Shown: one piece after another, positions 18,253-27,728 of the stretch
Layout of the letters: each line of letters starts with the position of its first letter
Numbering within the stretch: the first letter of the stretch is position 1
Source: Ruminococcaceae bacterium KH2T8
Lineage (GTDB): Bacteria > Bacillota > Clostridia > Saccharofermentanales > Saccharofermentanaceae
DNA length: 64,000 nt
NCBI GenBank assembly: GCA_900111435.1
Contig: FOIY01000003.1
Location: 149,571 to 213,570, forward strand
Direction: 5' to 3'
Position numbers and translations under genes: made by a program
The notes under the pieces: model-generated
What the model was told of the DNA's origin: nothing
The model's database searches: none
The model's input: only the letters and a program-made list of their open reading frames with translations

Positions 18253-18329
18253 GGATGATTAGCTCAGCTGGTTAGAGTACCTGCTTGACGTGCAGGGGGT
18301 CACAGGTTCGAGTCCTGTATCATCCACCA
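18253..18329 (+). tRNA. tRNA-Val (anticodon GAC)
   Basis: 77-base cloverleaf. The acceptor stem GGATGAT pairs with ATCATCC. The D-arm is GCTC/GAGT, the anticodon arm CCTGC-TTGACGT-GCAGG carries GAC at positions 34-36, and the T-arm is ACAGG-TTCGAGT-CCTGT. The CCA end is encoded. It has its own promoter and a terminator at 18339, so it is a single-gene unit. Confidence 0.95.
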
Positions 18330-18338
18330 GATCAGATA

Positions 18339-18377
18339 ACACCTGTGTTTCGCATGATGCGTAGCGCAGGTGTTTTT
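18339..18377 (+). terminator. tRNA-Val terminator
   Basis: ACACCTG (18339-18345) pairs with CAGGTGT (18367-18373), followed by five T residues. Confidence 0.8.
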
Positions 18378-18415
18378 GTATGCTGTTTTACCACCCGATC
18401 GCGCGACATCCGAAA

Positions 18416-18537
18416 AAGTCGTAAGAAACGTCGTTTTTTGAAACTGAAAACGACACTTTTAACGATTTTCGGCGGCAAGTCGTAAGAAACGTCGTTTTTT
18501 AATTTGAAAATCGACACTTTTAACGACTTTTGCCTCG
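18416..18537. repeat. Two tandem 61-bp hairpin repeats
   Basis: Two copies, starting at 18416 and 18477, each opening with AAGTCGTAAGAAACGTCG. Within each copy the left arm (AAGTCGT...GTCGTTTT) is complementary to the right arm (AAAACGAC or AAATCGAC, then TTTTAACGA), so each folds into an imperfect hairpin of about 24 bp with a 6-8 base loop. Mismatches are shared between copies. The segment lies between the tRNA terminator and the glmS terminator. No gene is seen. Confidence 0.75.
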
Positions 18538-18595
18538 ACTCGAAAGCGCGAGGTCGCGCTCCATATTCAAAGGCACGCCGGGTACTCTTATTCAT

Positions 18596-18628
18596 GCAAA
18601 AAGCCCCGCACCGTCAAAGGTGCGGAGC
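18596..18628 (-). terminator. glmS terminator
   Basis: GCCCCGCACC (18603-18612) pairs with GGTGCGGAGC (18619-18628) with one mismatch. On the minus strand it is followed by five T residues. Confidence 0.85.
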
Positions 18629-18654
18629 CGCTGTTCTTTGATCAACTTAGTGTC

Positions 18655-20514
18655 TTACTCGACCGTAACGCTCTTAGCGAGGTTTCTGGGCTTATCTACG
18701 TCACAGCCCTTATAGACTGCCATGTAGTAAGCGAAGAGCTGACAAGGAAGGATCGCAAGGATAGGAGCCATGAGCTCGTCACTGTCGGGGATCACGAACT
18801 TTGAGTCACACGAGAAGCTCATTCCGGAGAATCTCTCAGGGATTACCGCCCACACCGTAGCGCCTCTTGTAGCAACTTCCTTGATGTTCGATTCCATCTT
18901 ACCTACGAGATCATCCTGAGTGATGGGGCTTACGACAAGTGTACCCTCTTCGATAAGAGCGATGGTACCGTGCTTCAACTCACCGCCTGCGTATGCCTCT
19001 GAGTGGATATAAGATATCTCCTTAAGCTTCAGAGATGACTCCATGGAAAGACAGTAATCAAGTCCTCTTCCGATGAAGAATGTGCTCTCAGCATTGAAGT
19101 GACGTGAAGCGAACTTGGAGATCTCCTTCTGCTTATCGAGGATAGCCTGAAGCTTCGCAGGGATAGCAAGAAGTTCCTCCTGATAGTGGATATAATCCTT
19201 ATCTTCGATCTTGCCCATGATATGAGCGAACTTCAATGCGATGAGGTAAAGGCATCCGAGCTGTGTCGTATAAGCCTTTGTGGAAGCGACGGAGATCTCA
19301 GGACCTGCCGCCGTATAGAGAACGTAGTCTGCTTCTCTTGCGATCGTACTTCCGATAACGTTTACGACTGCGAGAGTCTTGCTTCCGAGTTCCTTTGCCT
19401 TCTTCATGGCATTTCTCGTATCGAGCGTCTCACCTGACTGTGAGATAACGATCGTAAGCGTCTTATCATCAACGATAGGATCAGAGTAGATAAACTCACT
19501 TGCTACACCGCATACAACGGGGATGCGGCACATCTTCTCGATGAGATACTTTGCTACGCATCCTGCGTGATAAGCAGTACCGCATGCGATGATATTGATA
19601 TTTCTAAGGCTCTCGAGATATTCCTTCGTAACGTCGAAATGCTCGAGCATGATGTCGTTATCCTTGATACGGGGAGATACGGTCGCATCGAACACCTTGG
19701 GTTCTTCGAACATCTCCTTGAGCATGAAGTGAGCATATCCGCCCTTCTGTGCTGCATTGGAATCCCAATTGACCTTGTCGATCGTGTATTCTACGGGCTC
19801 GCCGTGGATATCCGTGATCTCGATGGAATCCTTTGTCATCGTAAGTACGCAGTCATCAGCGAGGAAGATAACATCCTTTGTATACTCGATCATGGCAGTA
19901 ACGTCGGAAGCGATGAAGTTCTCATTCTTACCTACGCCTACTACGATCGGGTTATCCTTCTTCGCGCATACGAGCTTATCAGGCTCATCTACGCAGAGAA
20001 CACAGAAAGCATAAGTACCCTCGATATCGAGGAGCGCTCTTCTTACGGCGCCGTTGATATCCTTGTCGCCGTTTAAGGAATAATAGTATTCGATGAGCTG
20101 GGCAGCTACTTCCGTATCAGTCTCGGAAGCGAACTTATAGCCCTTCTTCTTCAGGAACTTCTTGAGCTCCGCATAATTCTCGATGATTCCGTTATGAACG
20201 ACACAGATCTTGCCGTTCATGGACTTATGAGGATGAGAGTTCTCATCGCTCGGAGCACCGTGGGTAGCCCACCTCGTGTGACCGATACCTGCTGAGATGC
20301 TGTTGGTCTTGTTGTCTTCAAGGGTGAATCCGGCGTCAGCTACTGCCTGCCTCAATTCCTTAACATAACCCTTCTTCTTGATGAGCTCGAGCTTGCCGTC
20401 CTGGATAAAGGACACGCCTGCCGAGTCATAACCTCTGTATTCCAAAGTCGATAGTCCGTTCAAAAGGATCCCCAGAGTATTCCTGGGACCGATATAGCCG
20501 ACTATTCCACACAT
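18655..20514 (-). CDS. glmS: Glutamine-fructose-6-phosphate aminotransferase
   Basis: 619 residues, full length. It makes glucosamine-6-phosphate from fructose-6-phosphate and glutamine, the first step of cell-wall amino sugar synthesis. It begins MCGIVGYIG with the Cys2 nucleophile of the class II glutaminase domain (residues 1-240), followed by two SIS sugar-isomerase domains (about 290-450 and 460-610) and the conserved C-terminal SVTVE. It is the last gene of a minus-strand run (GS-like, ANTAR, pyrG, dapL, glmS) and starts 24 bases after dapL. The gap leaves no room for the glmS ribozyme found in many Firmicutes. Confidence 0.97.
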   Translation of the reverse strand: MCGIVGYIGPRNTLGILLNGLSTLEYRGYDSAGVSFIQDGKLELIKKKGYVKELRQAVADAGFTLEDNKTNSISAGIGHTRWATHGAPSDENSHPHKSMNGKICVVHNGIIENYAELKKFLKKKGYKFASETDTEVAAQLIEYYYSLNGDKDINGAVRRALLDIEGTYAFCVLCVDEPDKLVCAKKDNPIVVGVGKNENFIASDVTAMIEYTKDVIFLADDCVLTMTKDSIEITDIHGEPVEYTIDKVNWDSNAAQKGGYAHFMLKEMFEEPKVFDATVSPRIKDNDIMLEHFDVTKEYLESLRNINIIACGTAYHAGCVAKYLIEKMCRIPVVCGVASEFIYSDPIVDDKTLTIVISQSGETLDTRNAMKKAKELGSKTLAVVNVIGSTIAREADYVLYTAAGPEISVASTKAYTTQLGCLYLIALKFAHIMGKIEDKDYIHYQEELLAIPAKLQAILDKQKEISKFASRHFNAESTFFIGRGLDYCLSMESSLKLKEISYIHSEAYAGGELKHGTIALIEEGTLVVSPITQDDLVGKMESNIKEVATRGATVWAVIPERFSGMSFSCDSKFVIPDSDELMAPILAILPCQLFAYYMAVYKGCDVDKPRNLAKSVTVE

Positions 20515-20538
20515 AAGTATGCTCCTTTATAACTTGCA

Positions 20539-21726
20539 TCAAAGCAATTTATCGAGGCGCTCACATGCTTCCTTTGTAGCTTCACAGGTTCCGAAAGCGG
20601 TCAGTCTGAAGAAGCCTTCACCGCTCTTTCCGAATCCTTCTCCGGGTGTTCCGACGATCTGTGCCTCATTGAGCAGAAGATCGAAGAATTCCCAGCTTCC
20701 CATGCCGTTAGGGCACTCAAGCCAGATATAGGGAGAATTCACGCCTCCCGTAAATCTTATCTTTTTTTCCTTAAGAAGTACAGCCAACATTGAGGCATTA
20801 TTCTTGTAGTAAGCGATATTCTCGCGGCAAGCGGCCCTTCCTTCGGGCGATAAAGCGCTCTCTGCGGCTCTTTGAACGGGATAGGAAACACCGTTGAACT
20901 TTGTTGCCTGACGTCTCTTCCAGAGCTTCATAAGGTCGAATCCGTCGGAATTGAGCTTGGAAGGAACTACCGTCCAGCCGCATCTTACCCCGGTAAAGCC
21001 CGCGAATTTCGAGAAGGAGCAGATCTCAACGGCGCACTCGTCGGCACCCTCGATCTCATAGATCGTATGAGGAAGATCCTCTTCGATAAATGCTTCATAG
21101 GCAGAATCAAAGATTATAAGTGATCCTGTCTCGAGTGCATAGTCGACCCATGCCTTGAGGCCTTCCCTTGTGTATACGGCACCTGTAGGGTTATTGGGGG
21201 AGCAAAGATAGATGACTGCTCCGTCGACCTTGTGGCCGATATCGGAAGGTGTCGGAAGGAATCCGTTATCGATATTTCCGTCAACGAGCGTGATCTTTCG
21301 TCCGCTCATGAGATTAGAGTCAACATATACGGGATATACGGGATCGGGGATAACGATCTCATTGTCACCCAGGATATCAACGAAATTTCCGAGATCGGAC
21401 TTCGCACCGTCGGATACGAAGATCGACTCAGAAGGAACGTCTACACCGAGTCTTGAATAGTGATCGTGGATAGCGTCTTTTAGGAAATCGTAGCCGTACT
21501 CCGGGGGATAGCCTCTGAATGTCTCCTTGTTTCCCATCTCGTCGGCTGCGCTCTTCATGGCGTCAGTTACGACCTTGGGCAGAGGGAGCGTAACGTCACC
21601 TATACCCATCCTGATGATCTTCTTGTCGGGATGCTCCTCGCTGTACTTACGAACGCGCGATGCGATCTCCGAGAAGAGATATGTTTCCTTGATATTTCCG
21701 AAATCCGTGTTTACCTTGATCCTCAT
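20539..21726 (-). CDS. dapL: LL-diaminopimelate aminotransferase
   Basis: 395 residues from the ATG at 21726 (AAAGGA, 9 bases upstream). It is a PLP enzyme that converts tetrahydrodipicolinate straight to LL-diaminopimelate, bypassing succinylated or acetylated intermediates. DapL-type phrases are the IRMGIGDVTLPLP stretch near residue 40, SPNNPTGAVY, and the PLP lysine in SFSKFAGFTGVRCGW. It lies 4 bases after pyrG and 24 before glmS. The next enzyme, DapF, is encoded here as a C-terminal part of CarB (35005-39090), so two lysine/peptidoglycan steps are embedded in glutamine operons. Confidence 0.93.
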   Translation of the reverse strand: MRIKVNTDFGNIKETYLFSEIASRVRKYSEEHPDKKIIRMGIGDVTLPLPKVVTDAMKSAADEMGNKETFRGYPPEYGYDFLKDAIHDHYSRLGVDVPSESIFVSDGAKSDLGNFVDILGDNEIVIPDPVYPVYVDSNLMSGRKITLVDGNIDNGFLPTPSDIGHKVDGAVIYLCSPNNPTGAVYTREGLKAWVDYALETGSLIIFDSAYEAFIEEDLPHTIYEIEGADECAVEICSFSKFAGFTGVRCGWTVVPSKLNSDGFDLMKLWKRRQATKFNGVSYPVQRAAESALSPEGRAACRENIAYYKNNASMLAVLLKEKKIRFTGGVNSPYIWLECPNGMGSWEFFDLLLNEAQIVGTPGEGFGKSGEGFFRLTAFGTCEATKEACERLDKLL

Positions 21727-21730
21727 TTTC

Positions 21731-23332
21731 TTATTTCCTTTCACTTGATGCCTTTACCAGTCCCTTGAACAGAGGGTGAGCCTTATTGGGTCTGCTCTTG
21801 AACTCGGGGTGGTACTGTACGCCTACAAAGAATCTCTTGTCCTTATACTCTACTGTCTCGACGAGGTTGCCGTCAGGAGACATACCGCTCAATACAAGAC
21901 CTGCCTTCTCGAGGTCTGCCCTGAAATCGTTATTGAACTCATATCTGTGGCGATGTCTCTCGTTGATCTCAAGAGCACCATAACATTCGTGCATCTTAGT
22001 GCCTTCCTTGATAACGCAGGGGTAGCTGCCGAGCCTTAACGTTCCGCCCTTTTCGACTTCGTCGCTCTGACCGGGCATGAAGTCTATTACCTTATGTGCG
22101 GACTCGGGAGCAAACTCATTAGAGTTGGCATCAACCCATCCTGCAAGTCCTCTTGCAGCTTCGATGACCGCGATCTGCATTCCGAGACAGATACCGAGAT
22201 AAGGTACATCGTGCTCACGGCAGTACTTAGCCGTTAAGATCATGCCCTCTGTGCCTCTCATGCCGAAGCCGCCCGGAACGATAACACCGTCTACACCGAT
22301 AAGTGCTTCGTCAACATTTTCTTCTGTTATAGTCTCTGAATCGATCCAGTCGATCTTCACTCTTACTCCGAGTGCGAAGCCTGCATGCTGCAATGCCTCG
22401 GCTACCGAAAGATATGCGTCGTGAAGCTGTACATACTTACCTACGAGACCGATCACGACATCCTTATTACGGTTACGGATAGCGTGGATAAGTGACTCCC
22501 ACTCGGTAAGATCGGGCTCGGGTACATCGAGCTTAAGCTTATCGCAGACGATCTGGGACATACCGGATCTTTCGAGCATCAGAGGTGCTTCGTAGAGGAT
22601 CGGCAGCGTATCGTTCTCGATAACGCATTCTTCCTTAACGTTACAGAAGTGCGCGATCTTGCTCAGGATATTCTTATCCTCGATGGGCTCATCTGTACGA
22701 AGGACGATGATGTCCGGAGATACACCCATTCCCTGAAGTTCCTTAACGGAGTGCTGAGTGGGCTTTGACTTGTGCTCGCCCGATGCCTTGAGATAAGGCA
22801 GAAGGCATACATGTATATAAAGTGAATTCTCTTTTCCTACTTCGTTTCCGACCTGTCTTATAGCCTCGATGAAAGGCTGGGACTCGATATCACCAGTCGT
22901 TCCTCCGACCTCTGTGATAACGATATCGGCGTCGGACTTTTTACCTACGTTATAGATGAATCTCTTTATCTCATCGGTAATATGAGGGATGATCTGAACC
23001 GTATTTCCGAGATACTCTCCCTTTCGCTCCTTGGCGATAACATTGGAATATACCTTACCTGTCGTAAGGTTCGAGAACTTATTGAGGTCCTCATCGATAA
23101 ATCTCTCATAGTGTCCGAGATCGAGGTCTGTCTCGGCTCCGTCTTCGGTTACATAAACCTCACCGTGCTGATAGGGGCTCATGGTTCCCGGATCAACATT
23201 GATATAAGGATCGAGCTTTTGAGAGGCTACCTTTAATCCTCTCATCTTAAGTAATCTACCCAAAGATGCCGCAGTGATTCCCTTACCGAGTCCTGATACG
23301 ACTCCGCCTGTTACAAAAATATACTTAGTCAT
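21731..23332 (-). CDS. pyrG: CTP synthase
   Basis: 533 residues, full length. It aminates UTP to CTP with glutamine or ammonia. The N-terminal synthetase domain begins [16 protein letters not shown] (P-loop) and runs to about residue 267. The C-terminal class I glutaminase domain carries the nucleophile Cys in LGICLGMQ and the catalytic pair in [17 protein letters not shown] precedes the ATG. It starts 18 bases after the ANTAR gene and ends 4 bases before dapL. As a glutamine consumer it fits the nitrogen-regulated run. Confidence 0.97.
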   Translation of the reverse strand: MTKYIFVTGGVVSGLGKGITAASLGRLLKMRGLKVASQKLDPYINVDPGTMSPYQHGEVYVTEDGAETDLDLGHYERFIDEDLNKFSNLTTGKVYSNVIAKERKGEYLGNTVQIIPHITDEIKRFIYNVGKKSDADIVITEVGGTTGDIESQPFIEAIRQVGNEVGKENSLYIHVCLLPYLKASGEHKSKPTQHSVKELQGMGVSPDIIVLRTDEPIEDKNILSKIAHFCNVKEECVIENDTLPILYEAPLMLERSGMSQIVCDKLKLDVPEPDLTEWESLIHAIRNRNKDVVIGLVGKYVQLHDAYLSVAEALQHAGFALGVRVKIDWIDSETITEENVDEALIGVDGVIVPGGFGMRGTEGMILTAKYCREHDVPYLGICLGMQIAVIEAARGLAGWVDANSNEFAPESAHKVIDFMPGQSDEVEKGGTLRLGSYPCVIKEGTKMHECYGALEINERHRHRYEFNNDFRADLEKAGLVLSGMSPDGNLVETVEYKDKRFFVGVQYHPEFKSRPNKAHPLFKGLVKASSERK

Positions 23333-23350
23333 GAATATATCCTCCGCGCC

Positions 23351-23935
23351 TTACGGCTTTGTATACTCCTTGATTATCTCAGCGGCTACATCCGCCTTGC
23401 TCCTTCTCGTATCCATCGCGAGCTTCTCGATATATCTGTGAGCTTCCTTCTCGCTCATCGAGAGCACATCGATCAGGAGCCACTTCGCACGATTTACATT
23501 CTTGATCTCGGCAAGCTTTTCCTCGAACGAAGCATTCTTTTTCTCCATCTTGCTCAAACGTCTTCTCGTAGCCTGCAGGAGCTTCAAAGACTGCTTTACT
23601 ATTGCCTTTGTCGTAGGCTTGGAGACCGTGAGGATACCGTAGTCCTCGCACTTGTCCGTCACCTCGTCAAAGAACTCCGCGTTAACGCACAGGAGCACTC
23701 CGCATCCGCTCGTATCACCCGTGTCGATAGCAAAGTTGACACCGAACTCGTCAGGGAGAGGAGTATTTACGATAACGATATCGTAGTCGCGCTCAAGGAG
23801 CATTCTTCTTCCTTCTCCGACATTTCCTACTACCTCACACGAGAACTCCTCGGGAGGCATTATCGAGGCGAGGACCTGATTGAACTTCTCATTAGCAGAG
23901 ACTATGAGCGCACTATATGAGCTCTCTGTGATCAA
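23351..23935 (-). CDS. ANTAR-domain antitermination regulator
   Basis: 194 residues with a TTG start at 23935 and a strong AAGGAGGTGA ribosome binding site. The N-terminal domain (about 1-120) is receiver-like, but the phospho-acceptor position reads Asn (IVIVNTPLPD), so it is probably not phosphorylated. A coiled-coil linker leads to a C-terminal ANTAR RNA-binding domain (about 135-190: VNRAKWLLID, then SEKEAHRYIEK and RRSKADVA). Such proteins stabilise hexaloop hairpins in leader RNAs and prevent termination. Three matching leaders lie in this window (25251-25334, 25382-25482, 46311-46415). It follows the GS-like gene by 80 bases; the GS-like protein may supply its nitrogen signal. Confidence 0.88.
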   Translation of the reverse strand: MITESSYSALIVSANEKFNQVLASIMPPEEFSCEVVGNVGEGRRMLLERDYDIVIVNTPLPDEFGVNFAIDTGDTSGCGVLLCVNAEFFDEVTDKCEDYGILTVSKPTTKAIVKQSLKLLQATRRRLSKMEKKNASFEEKLAEIKNVNRAKWLLIDVLSMSEKEAHRYIEKLAMDTRRSKADVAAEIIKEYTKP

Positions 23936-24015
23936 TTGTCCTCACCTCCTTGTTCGGTATTTGTATTTATTTGTAAAAGATCGTCAGATCCCAGAGGGTC
24001 ACCTCTTAAAAAAAA

Positions 24016-25212
24016 TCACTTAATGTAGCAGTCAGCAACCTCGGAAGCGAGCACATTCTTTACGAACTCACTCTCGGAAGCCTTTTCCCTGGCCTGCTTC
24101 AAAGTAAGAGGAAGCGCCTCAAAGGCACCGCCTACTGATTCGGGATCTTCGTTAGTGGGAGCCTGAAGCTCATACTCATTAAGAATACCCTCGAGTGCAG
24201 CCTCGATAAGAAGTGCATTCGTAAGATAGGGATTGGAGTTGGCATCAGGTGACCTGAGCTGTGCATAGTGATGTGTTCCCGTTACGGGAGGGATCCTGAT
24301 GAGCTGGCTCCTGTGATCTCTCGACCATGTAACATATCTTGGAGCACTGCCCTCACCGAGTCTGTCATAAGACTCTTCCTTGGGATTAAAGAATACGGTG
24401 CACTCACAGATGTGCTTGAGTATTCCTGCGATGGCATTGGGAAGGATCTGTGATCCGTCGTCCTTACAAGCTCTGAGATTAATATGGTATCCGTTTCCGG
24501 GATAACCCTTCAGGGGCTTGGGACTGAAGTCTGCATAAAGACCATTCCTTGCTGCGATAGTCTTAACAACAGTAATAAAAGTGGATACATTATCAGCAGC
24601 CGTAAGAGGATCGGAACTCTTAAAGTCGATCTCGTTTTGTCCGGGGCCTGCCTCGTGATGAGAATTAGTGGGCTGGATACCCATCCGCTCGAGCGTAAGG
24701 CATATCTCTCTTCTTACATTCTCACCTTTATCGAGAGGTGCGATATCCATATATCCGGCGTGATCGTAAGGGATATCAGTGGGATTACCGTCCTCATCCG
24801 TCTTAAAGAGATAGAACTCCATCCTGGAGCCGAACTGGAAGTTGATGCCGTGGCTCTTAGCCTTTGCAACAGCGTCCTTGAGGATGCGTCTCGTATCAGC
24901 CTCGAAAGGCGTACCGTTGTGGTACTTGATATCACAGAACATCCTTATTACCTTACCGTGATCGGGACGCCAAGGAAGGAGCGTCGTAGTCGACACGTCG
25001 GGATGCAGAAAAAGGTCTGCTCTGGTCGTCTCGGCAAAGCCGTTTATAAACGATCCGTTAAAGGGTATGCCGTGCTTGAAAGCTCTCGCGAGATCTGAAG
25101 GCATTACCGATATATTCTTGGGTGTACCGAACACATCGCAGAAGGCAAGTCTTATGAACTTGATATCCTCTTCTTCGATATATTGCATGAATTCTTCCTT
25201 AGTGCAATCCAT
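24016..25212 (-). CDS. Glutamine synthetase I-like protein, probable pseudoenzyme
   Basis: 398 residues, against about 440-470 for GlnA, with the last 40 or so residues missing. The fold is clear: KFIRLAFCDVFGTPKN, NSHHEAGPGQNEIDF, NGYHINL, RSQLIRIP. Compared with GlnA as I recall it, key residues are changed. The catalytic Asp of the FDGSS motif is Asn (FNGSF). The first Glu of the PEPEFF metal motif is Arg (SRMEFY). The flap GYEAP is shortened to GSAP and loses its Glu. The metal ligand in VEVRSVDP is Gln (AQLRSPDA). It therefore probably does not make glutamine (GlnN does). It is first in the run with ANTAR and has an attenuator leader, which suggests a glutamine-sensing role. Confidence 0.75.
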   Translation of the reverse strand: MDCTKEEFMQYIEEEDIKFIRLAFCDVFGTPKNISVMPSDLARAFKHGIPFNGSFINGFAETTRADLFLHPDVSTTTLLPWRPDHGKVIRMFCDIKYHNGTPFEADTRRILKDAVAKAKSHGINFQFGSRMEFYLFKTDEDGNPTDIPYDHAGYMDIAPLDKGENVRREICLTLERMGIQPTNSHHEAGPGQNEIDFKSSDPLTAADNVSTFITVVKTIAARNGLYADFSPKPLKGYPGNGYHINLRACKDDGSQILPNAIAGILKHICECTVFFNPKEESYDRLGEGSAPRYVTWSRDHRSQLIRIPPVTGTHHYAQLRSPDANSNPYLTNALLIEAALEGILNEYELQAPTNEDPESVGGAFEALPLTLKQAREKASESEFVKNVLASEVADCYIK

Positions 25213-25240
25213 GTGTCGTCCTCCGTATAGTTTTGCAAAT

Positions 25241-25334
25241 AAAAGAAAAAGCGCCCATCCGTGACAGTACGTCTGTCAAGGATGAACGCCGTTGTTCACG
25301 TAAGAAATTTATCACTAAGAAGATCGTATGTCAA
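25241..25334 (-). promoter_or_regulatory. ANTAR-type attenuator leader of the GS-like gene
   Basis: The minus-strand promoter is TTGACA (25329-25334), 17-base spacer, TAAATT (25306-25311). Transcription should start near 25299 and the RNA opens at once with the hairpin GTGAAC-AACGGC-GTTCAT (25282-25299). Its six-base loop has A1 and G4, the ANTAR signature. Its 3' arm overlaps the 5' arm of a terminator: a 10-bp stem with three G-T pairs (25251-25260 with 25280-25289), an inner TGACAG/CTGTCA hairpin, and a T-rich tract at 25241-25250. The two structures are mutually exclusive, so ANTAR binding should allow read-through. Confidence 0.85.
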
Positions 25335-25381
25335 CAAATTGTAACCATGAGCCGACTCGAAATCTTTTTTGAAATTCGCTA

Positions 25382-25482
25382 TTGACAAACGATCTGCAAG
25401 AGCGGTATAGTTGCGTCAGAAAACAAAACGAACGGCAAAGGCGCCGCAGATTCAATAGTCTGTGGTGCCTTTGTCGTTTTTT
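25382..25482 (+). promoter_or_regulatory. ANTAR-type attenuator leader of glnN
   Basis: Promoter TTGACA (25382-25387), 18-base spacer, TATAGT (25406-25411), start near 25418. The hairpin CGGC-AAAGGC-GCCG (25433-25446) has a six-base loop with A1 and G4. It overlaps the 5' arm of a 17-bp terminator stem (25434-25450 with 25459-25475, only G-T irregularities) followed by six T residues at 25477-25482. I found no clear second upstream hexaloop hairpin, which the classic two-hairpin ANTAR motif would have. Confidence 0.85.
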
Positions 25483-25517
25483 ACGTTTGATCAAAAATCA
25501 TAAAAGGAGAGATCAAC

Positions 25518-27605
25518 ATGAAGAACACAGCAGAGATCTTCGGCGAGAATGTTTTCAGCGAGAGCGTCATGAAGGAAAGACTTCCCAAGGAAACATTCAA
25601 GGAAGTAAAGAACGCTATCGACAATGGTCATCGCCTCTCCCAGGAAGCAGCTAACGTAGTTGCAAACGAGATGAAGCAATGGGCCATCGAAAAGGGTTGT
25701 ACACACTACACTCACTGGTTCCAGCCCATGACAGGCATCACAGCCGAGAAGCACGACAGTTTCATCAGCCCCACAGACGAGGGCAAGGTTATCCTCAGAT
25801 TCTCCGGCAAGGAACTTACACAGGGTGAGCCCGATGCATCTTCCTTCCCTTCCGGCGGCCTTAGAGCAACATTCGAGGCAAGAGGTTATACAGCATGGGA
25901 TCCTACATCCTTCGCTTTCATCAAAGAAGGCGTCCTTTGCATCCCCACAGCATTCTGCTCCTACGGCGGCGAGGCACTCGATAAGAAGACTCCTCTCCTT
26001 CGTTCGATGGAAGCGATCAACAAGCAGGCGGTACGTGTATTGAAGCTCTTCGGCAACGAAGACGTTAACAGCGTTAAGACAACAGTAGGTCCCGAGCAGG
26101 AGTACTTCCTCATCGATGCAGAAGGATACAATGCAAGAAGAGACCTTATCTATACAGGCAGAACACTCTTTGGAGCTACACCTCCTAAGGGACAGCAGAT
26201 GGAAGATCACTACTTCGGTGTTATCAAGCCCAGAGTACAGGCTTTCATGAAGGACTTGAACGATGAGCTCTGGAAGCTCGGTATCCTTGCTACAACAGAG
26301 CATAACGAGGTTGCTCCTTCTCAGCACGAGTTGGCTCCCATCTTCACAACAACAAACATCGCTACTGATCACAACCAGCTTACGATGGAGATCATGAAGA
26401 AGGTAGCACAGAAGCATGGTCTTGTATGTCTCCTTCACGAGAAGCCTTTCGCAGGCGTTAACGGTTCCGGTAAGCACAACAACTGGTCCATCAGTACAGA
26501 CACAGGCGTTAACCTTCTCGAGCCCGGTGATACACCTTACGAGAATGCTCAGTTCCTGCTCTTCCTTACAGCAGTTATCAGAGCAGTAGATGATTATCAG
26601 GATCTTCTCCGTATCTCCGTTGCATCCGCAGGTAACGATCACAGACTCGGTGCTAACGAGGCACCTCCGGCTGTTATCTCCATCTTCCTCGGTTCCGAGC
26701 TCACAGAGATCCTCGATGCTATCGAGAATGACACACCTTACGGCGCTAAGGAAAAGGAACTCCTCAAGATCGGCGTGCACGTACTTCCCAAGTTCCCTAA
26801 GGATACGACAGACCGTAACAGAACATCACCTTTCGCATTCACGGGTAATAAGTTCGAGTTCAGAATGCTGGGTTCCGCATCTTCCATCGCTCTTCCCAAC
26901 ACTGTTCTCAATACGGCAGTTGCAGAGATCTTGAAGCAGTATGCTGATAAGCTCGAGGGTGCATCCGATTTCACATCTGCTCTTCACGATCTCATCAAGA
27001 GCGAGATCAAGGCTCATAAGAGGATCATCTTCAACGGTAACGGTTACGATGACGCTTGGATCGCAGAGGCAGAGAAGAGAGGTCTTTCGAACCTTAAGAC
27101 TACACCTGATGCAGTTGCTCATTACCTCGACAAGAAGAACGTAGAGCTATTCACTGCTCACAAGGTATATTCCGAGATCGAGATGCAGTCCAGACACGAA
27201 GTATTCCTCGACAAGTACTGCAAGCTCCTTCACATCGAAGCAATGACGATGCTCGAGATGGCAAAGCAGGATATCCTTCCCGCAGTAAGCGCTTACTCTT
27301 CTTCCCTTGCAGAGAACATCATCTCCAAGGATCAGATCGGTATCAAGAGCGAGTTCGAGCAGAATACACTCAATGATATCTCAGCTGACATGAAGGCAGC
27401 ATTCGAAGCTTACACGGCTCTTTCCGATTCGATCGTAAAGGTCGAGGAAGAAGAAGATCTCGTAGCTAAGGCTGATACTTATAAGGATACAGTCAAGGCA
27501 CAGATGGAAGACCTTCGTAAAGCTTGTGACAAGCTCGAGACGGAGACGGCAGCAGATTACTGGCCGTTCCCCACATACGGCGAATTGCTCTTCGCAGTAA
27601 GATAA
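25518..27605 (+). CDS. glnN: Type III glutamine synthetase
   Basis: 695 residues, full length for GSIII, which is much larger than GSI or GSII. It makes glutamine from glutamate, ammonia and ATP and is probably the main active synthetase here. Signature phrases are [15 protein letters not shown] near residue 60, [52 protein letters not shown] and [14 protein letters not shown]. The C-terminal region beyond residue 580 is helical, as in other GSIII. RBS AAAGGAGAG. Its expression is gated by the attenuator at 25382-25482. The ammonium channel-sensor gene follows 123 bases later. Confidence 0.97.
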   Translation: MKNTAEIFGENVFSESVMKERLPKETFKEVKNAIDNGHRLSQEAANVVANEMKQWAIEKGCTHYTHWFQPMTGITAEKHDSFISPTDEGKVILRFSGKELTQGEPDASSFPSGGLRATFEARGYTAWDPTSFAFIKEGVLCIPTAFCSYGGEALDKKTPLLRSMEAINKQAVRVLKLFGNEDVNSVKTTVGPEQEYFLIDAEGYNARRDLIYTGRTLFGATPPKGQQMEDHYFGVIKPRVQAFMKDLNDELWKLGILATTEHNEVAPSQHELAPIFTTTNIATDHNQLTMEIMKKVAQKHGLVCLLHEKPFAGVNGSGKHNNWSISTDTGVNLLEPGDTPYENAQFLLFLTAVIRAVDDYQDLLRISVASAGNDHRLGANEAPPAVISIFLGSELTEILDAIENDTPYGAKEKELLKIGVHVLPKFPKDTTDRNRTSPFAFTGNKFEFRMLGSASSIALPNTVLNTAVAEILKQYADKLEGASDFTSALHDLIKSEIKAHKRIIFNGNGYDDAWIAEAEKRGLSNLKTTPDAVAHYLDKKNVELFTAHKVYSEIEMQSRHEVFLDKYCKLLHIEAMTMLEMAKQDILPAVSAYSSSLAENIISKDQIGIKSEFEQNTLNDISADMKAAFEAYTALSDSIVKVEEEEDLVAKADTYKDTVKAQMEDLRKACDKLETETAADYWPFPTYGELLFAVR

Positions 27606-27630
27606 GCGCACAAATAAACTCAACATAAAA

Positions 27631-27701
27631 AGAAAGCGGCCTACGGCAGTCCGACTCCCTTCCCGGTTACGGGAACAGTTGAACTGCCGTAGTTGCTTTC
27701 T
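27631..27701 (+). promoter_or_regulatory. Long structured hairpin between glnN and amt
   Basis: AGAAAGC (27631-27637) pairs with GCTTTCT (27695-27701), and CTACGGCAGT (27641-27650) pairs exactly with ACTGCCGTAG (27683-27692). An inner TTCCCG-GTTA-CGGGAA hairpin lies at 27660-27675. It is followed by TAAAAAG rather than a T-run, so it is not a classic terminator. It may protect or process the glnN 3' end, or regulate amt. I see no separate promoter for amt and no ANTAR loop here. Confidence 0.6.
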
Positions 27702-27728
27702 AAAAAGAATCGAAAAGGAGAATTACTT

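Noticed and set aside
20515..20538. glmS ribozyme
   Set aside because: Only 24 bases separate dapL and glmS; the ribozyme needs well over 100.
23936..24015. ANTAR hairpin between the GS-like and ANTAR genes
   Set aside because: Two small stems with four-base TGAC loops can be drawn, but none has a six-base loop with A1 and G4 and no terminator overlaps them.
25491..26780. 429-codon frame antisense to glnN
   Set aside because: Cys/Leu-rich shadow of a strongly conserved gene with no RBS or domain.
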